Below, piece after piece: positions 61,690 through 64,000 of a stretch of 64,000 nucleotides of DNA. The position numbers were made by a program, and so were the translations under genes. The DNA comes from Candidatus Gastranaerophilales bacterium. Lineage in GTDB: Bacteria > Cyanobacteriota > Vampirovibrionia > Gastranaerophilales > Gastranaerophilaceae. A model generated the notes under the pieces. It searched no databases. It was not told the DNA's origin and saw only the letters and a list, made by a program, of their open reading frames with translations. The stretch spans positions 1 through 64,000 of the forward strand of contig CAJUNK010000013.1 in assembly GCA_910587815.1 (NCBI GenBank), in the 5' to 3' direction. How positions within the stretch are numbered: the first letter of the stretch is position 1; the number at the start of each line of letters is the position of its first letter.

Positions 61690-62640
61690 GTGGCTATTAA
61701 AGTTGTATTTTTTGCAAGCCCTGATATTGCACTTCCTTCATTTGAAAAGTTGCTGAAAAGTAGTGAATTTGAACTGAAAGCCCTTGTTACACAGCCGCCG
61801 AAACCTGCAAAACGCGGCAAAAAAATTATTGATTCTAATATAAAAAAGCTTGCACTTGAATACGGGATAGAAGTTTTAGAGCCCTGCAAATTATCAAAAG
61901 AGCCCGATATTATCTCAAAATTAAAATCTTATGAGGCGGATTTTTTTGTAACATTTGCATTTGGACAGATTTTATCCCAAGAAGTTCTTGATATTCCCAA
62001 ATTTCATACAATCAATCTGCATGCTAGCCTTCTTCCAAAATATAGAGGTGCTAATCCAATATGCACGGCACTTCTTTCTGGGGATGAATATACAGGGATT
62101 ACAACCATGATAACAGTTTTAGAGCTTGATGCTGGGGATATTTGTTTAACTGAACGTATTGAACTTGATAATAATACAGATTTTCTTTGTCTTACAAATG
62201 AAATTGCCCAAAAATCTCCTGATTTAATAATACAAACATTAAAAGGTTTATATGAAAATACATTAAAACCCTCTCCGCAGGACCATTCTTGCGCTACATT
62301 TACAAAAAAACTTCAAAAAGCAGATAAAGAGTTAAATTTTGAAAATTCTGTTTGTGCGCTTCATAATAAAGTTCGCGCTCTAAAAGGTGTAAATACCTGT
62401 CATTTTTTGTACAATAATAAGATTGTTAAGGTTTTAAAGACAAATTTTTGTGATTCTACAAACTGTGAAAATTACGCACCTGGAGAAATTATATCAGTAG
62501 AAAAGTGCGGTATGACAGTAAAATGTGCTGATGGTGCAATACTAATTGAAACCGTAAAGCCTGAAGGCAAAGGTGAAATGCCTGCATATAGCTGGTCTTT
62601 GGGTTCAAAGATTAAATGCGGAGAGAAAATAGGATGCTAG
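61690..62640 (+). CDS. fmt: methionyl-tRNA formyltransferase
   Basis: 316 residues from GTG 61690, which follows GGAGG at 61674-61678; an ATG at 61672 inside the def end is the alternative start. Formylates initiator Met-tRNA using 10-formyl-THF. The signature INLHASLLPKYRGANPI carries the catalytic N-H region, and ELDAGDICLTE holds the aspartate. A C-terminal tRNA-binding domain is present. Coupling with def is the common bacterial arrangement. Confidence 0.94.
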   Translation: MAIKVVFFASPDIALPSFEKLLKSSEFELKALVTQPPKPAKRGKKIIDSNIKKLALEYGIEVLEPCKLSKEPDIISKLKSYEADFFVTFAFGQILSQEVLDIPKFHTINLHASLLPKYRGANPICTALLSGDEYTGITTMITVLELDAGDICLTERIELDNNTDFLCLTNEIAQKSPDLIIQTLKGLYENTLKPSPQDHSCATFTKKLQKADKELNFENSVCALHNKVRALKGVNTCHFLYNNKIVKVLKTNFCDSTNCENYAPGEIISVEKCGMTVKCADGAILIETVKPEGKGEMPAYSWSLGSKIKCGEKIGC

Positions 62641-63044
62641 ATAAAAATATGGCTCAAAATACAGTAATGACACGTGGTATCAGGGGGGCTACCATTGTTT
62701 CTGCTAATACGTCAGAAGATATTAAAGATGCAACGGTTGAATTAACTAATGAAATTTTAACCAGAAATTCAATATCTACGCAAGATATTGCCTTTGCTAT
62801 TTTTACCCTTACAAAGGATTTAAACGCAGCTTTTCCTGCTAAATTTGCACGTTTGCATTGCGGCTTTGAAATGGTTCCTATGATGTGTTATCAAGAGTTG
62901 GATGTGCCTGATTCTATAAAAATGTGTCTTCGTGTTCTTGTTGTAACAAATACAAGTATGGCCCAAAATGATATTAAGCATATATATTTAAAAGGTGCAA
63001 AGGTTTTAAGGGGTGACCTTGAAGACGGTGGTGTAAAACTATAA
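62634..63044 (+). CDS. aroH: chorismate mutase, AroH type
   Basis: 136 residues from ATG 62634, overlapping the fmt stop (ATGCTAG). The AroH fold signature is MTRGIRGATIVSANTSEDI, then FAIFTLTKDLNAAFPAKFAR and RVLVVTNTSM near the end. It converts chorismate to prephenate. The monofunctional AroH class is known from Bacillus and cyanobacteria, a weak hint about the host. An upstream start at 62616 is possible but lies inside fmt. Confidence 0.9.
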   Translation: MLDKNMAQNTVMTRGIRGATIVSANTSEDIKDATVELTNEILTRNSISTQDIAFAIFTLTKDLNAAFPAKFARLHCGFEMVPMMCYQELDVPDSIKMCLRVLVVTNTSMAQNDIKHIYLKGAKVLRGDLEDGGVKL

Positions 63045-63061
63045 AATTGGATGGAAATATT

Positions 63062-64000
63062 ATGGCAAAAATAATTGAAAAAAAATTGGTCGAATATCCT
63101 TATTTGACGGAACCCTTAAGAGTTATCACATTTGATAACGGCCACAAGCTTGTGCTTGCAAAAAAAGAAAGCCCAATGGTAAATATAAGCAGCTGGGTAA
63201 AAACAGGTTCTATTAATGAAAATGCTGATAACAATGGTGTTTCACATTTTTTAGAACATTTAATGTTTAAAGGAACACATAAATATAAAGCAGGTGAATT
63301 TGATTGTACTTTGGAACGCAAGGGTGGCATTACAAATGCGGCAACAGGTAAGGATTATACATTTTATTATGTCACAATTCCAAAGGAGCATTTAAAACTG
63401 GCGCTTCACATGCATGCCGACATGATGATTGACCCTGTGCTACCCAATGAAGAGATTGGCTCTACATTTGATATTAATGGGAAACCACCTGTTGATGGGC
63501 GCGAAAGGTGCGTTGTTATTGAAGAAATAAGAATGTGTGAAGATAGAAGCTGGCGCAAAGTTTTCGATAAACTAAATGATGCAATGTATGAAAAGCATCC
63601 ATACAAAAGAACAGTTATAGGCTCAAAGGAAATAATAGCCGGTATTTGTCGTGATGATATTATGGCATATTATCAAAATTATTACATTCCTTCTAATATG
63701 ACAACAATTATTGCAGGCCAGTTTGATGAGGATGAGATTATAAAATTTGTTCAGGAAGAATTCAAATTTAAAAATGAAATTCCAAAGAAGCTTTTGTCTC
63801 CTGATGATAGGACGCCTGAAATTTGCATTAAAAATCCCAAAACCGTTGAAGATAAAGCAGAAGTGCAGACAGGGTATATTATGTTTGGTTTTTTGGCTGA
63901 TGTTGCAAAAAATTTAAAAGAAAGTATTGCGCTTGATTTAATATCTGTTATTTTTGGCGAAGGTAAAAGTTCAAGACTATACAGAAATTTAATTGAAACA
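63062..64000 (+). CDS. M16-family zinc peptidase (3' end outside window)
   Basis: 313 codons are visible from the ATG at 63062; still open at the window end. The inverted zinc motif H-x-x-E-H appears as GVSHFLEHLMFKGT at about residues 62-75; the third metal ligand is probably in VVIEEIRMCEDR. Conserved YTFYYVTIPKEHLKLALHMH and YIPSNMTTIIAGQF follow. M16 peptidases degrade or process peptides in the cytoplasm or periplasm; no signal peptide is seen here. Confidence 0.92.
   Translation, partial: MAKIIEKKLVEYPYLTEPLRVITFDNGHKLVLAKKESPMVNISSWVKTGSINENADNNGVSHFLEHLMFKGTHKYKAGEFDCTLERKGGITNAATGKDYTFYYVTIPKEHLKLALHMHADMMIDPVLPNEEIGSTFDINGKPPVDGRERCVVIEEIRMCEDRSWRKVFDKLNDAMYEKHPYKRTVIGSKEIIAGICRDDIMAYYQNYYIPSNMTTIIAGQFDEDEIIKFVQEEFKFKNEIPKKLLSPDDRTPEICIKNPKTVEDKAEVQTGYIMFGFLADVAKNLKESIALDLISVIFGEGKSSRLYRNLIET

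Noticed and set aside
1..64000. CRISPR arrays, tRNA, rRNA and origin-like regions
   Set aside because: No regularly spaced repeats, no cloverleaf with intact acceptor and T-loop, and no rRNA-like segments were found on reading both strands.

Overview
The window is AT-rich bacterial chromosome. The host is probably a gut-associated bacterium. A chorismate mutase of the AroH type, an EF-hand/coiled-coil/lysozyme-like secreted protein and the general gene style would fit the non-photosynthetic cyanobacterial relatives (Gastranaerophilales/Vampirovibrionia), but nothing here proves the phylum. No rRNA, tRNA or CRISPR array was seen.

Layout. (1) 1-4292, leftward: the 5' part of a lipase-like gene, a membrane-anchored kelch-like protein, a doubtful small ORF, and a GDYXXLXY/DUF2157 membrane pair. 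(2) 4366-12399, leftward: a complete arginine operon argF-argG-argH-argC-argJ-argB-argD, preceded by a leader of about 340 nt. The leader holds a promoter, a compact pseudoknot-capable fold and a terminator-like hairpin, arranged like a riboswitch. (3) 12914-14094: a rightward membrane protein and a leftward hexapeptide acyltransferase. (4) 14296-45678: a 31,383-bp Mu-like transposable prophage with readable ends (TG...CA, related inverted ends, 5-bp target duplication GTTTT). (5) 45679-58362, leftward: a surface-glycan operon (glycosyltransferases of GT2, GT10, GT61 and DUF616 type, UDP-sugar epimerase, DegT aminotransferase, GNAT and hexapeptide acyltransferases). (6) 58508-64000: a small membrane protein, a lysozyme-like EF-hand protein, and a rightward def-fmt-aroH-M16 peptidase cluster cut by the window end.

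The prophage sits inside the last gene but one of the glycan operon. Removing it and one GTTTT copy rejoins the GT61 gene at 45679-46877 in frame with a 50-codon remnant at 14137-14290, and places the acyltransferase at 13567-14094 just 42 bp downstream. The glycan operon therefore once ran from 58362 to 13567.

Within the prophage, read from its right end, module order resembles Mu: early genes (Mor-like activator, Gam, GemA, MuB, MuA, Ner, cleavable repressor), head genes, tail genes, fibre, lysis, DNA methylase. The early block and the terminase-portal-MuF-gpG block are inverted relative to the tail block. A consensus promoter with a 22-bp perfect palindrome lies between repressor and Ner. 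The MuF protein carries a probable nuclease-toxin C-terminus. The tail chaperone pair uses a lambda-type GGGAAAG slip site. Two homologous hairpin elements with different but complementary stems lie between phage genes. A nine-G tract at the aminotransferase/acetyltransferase junction in the glycan operon is a likely phase-variation site, since loss of one G would fuse the two proteins.
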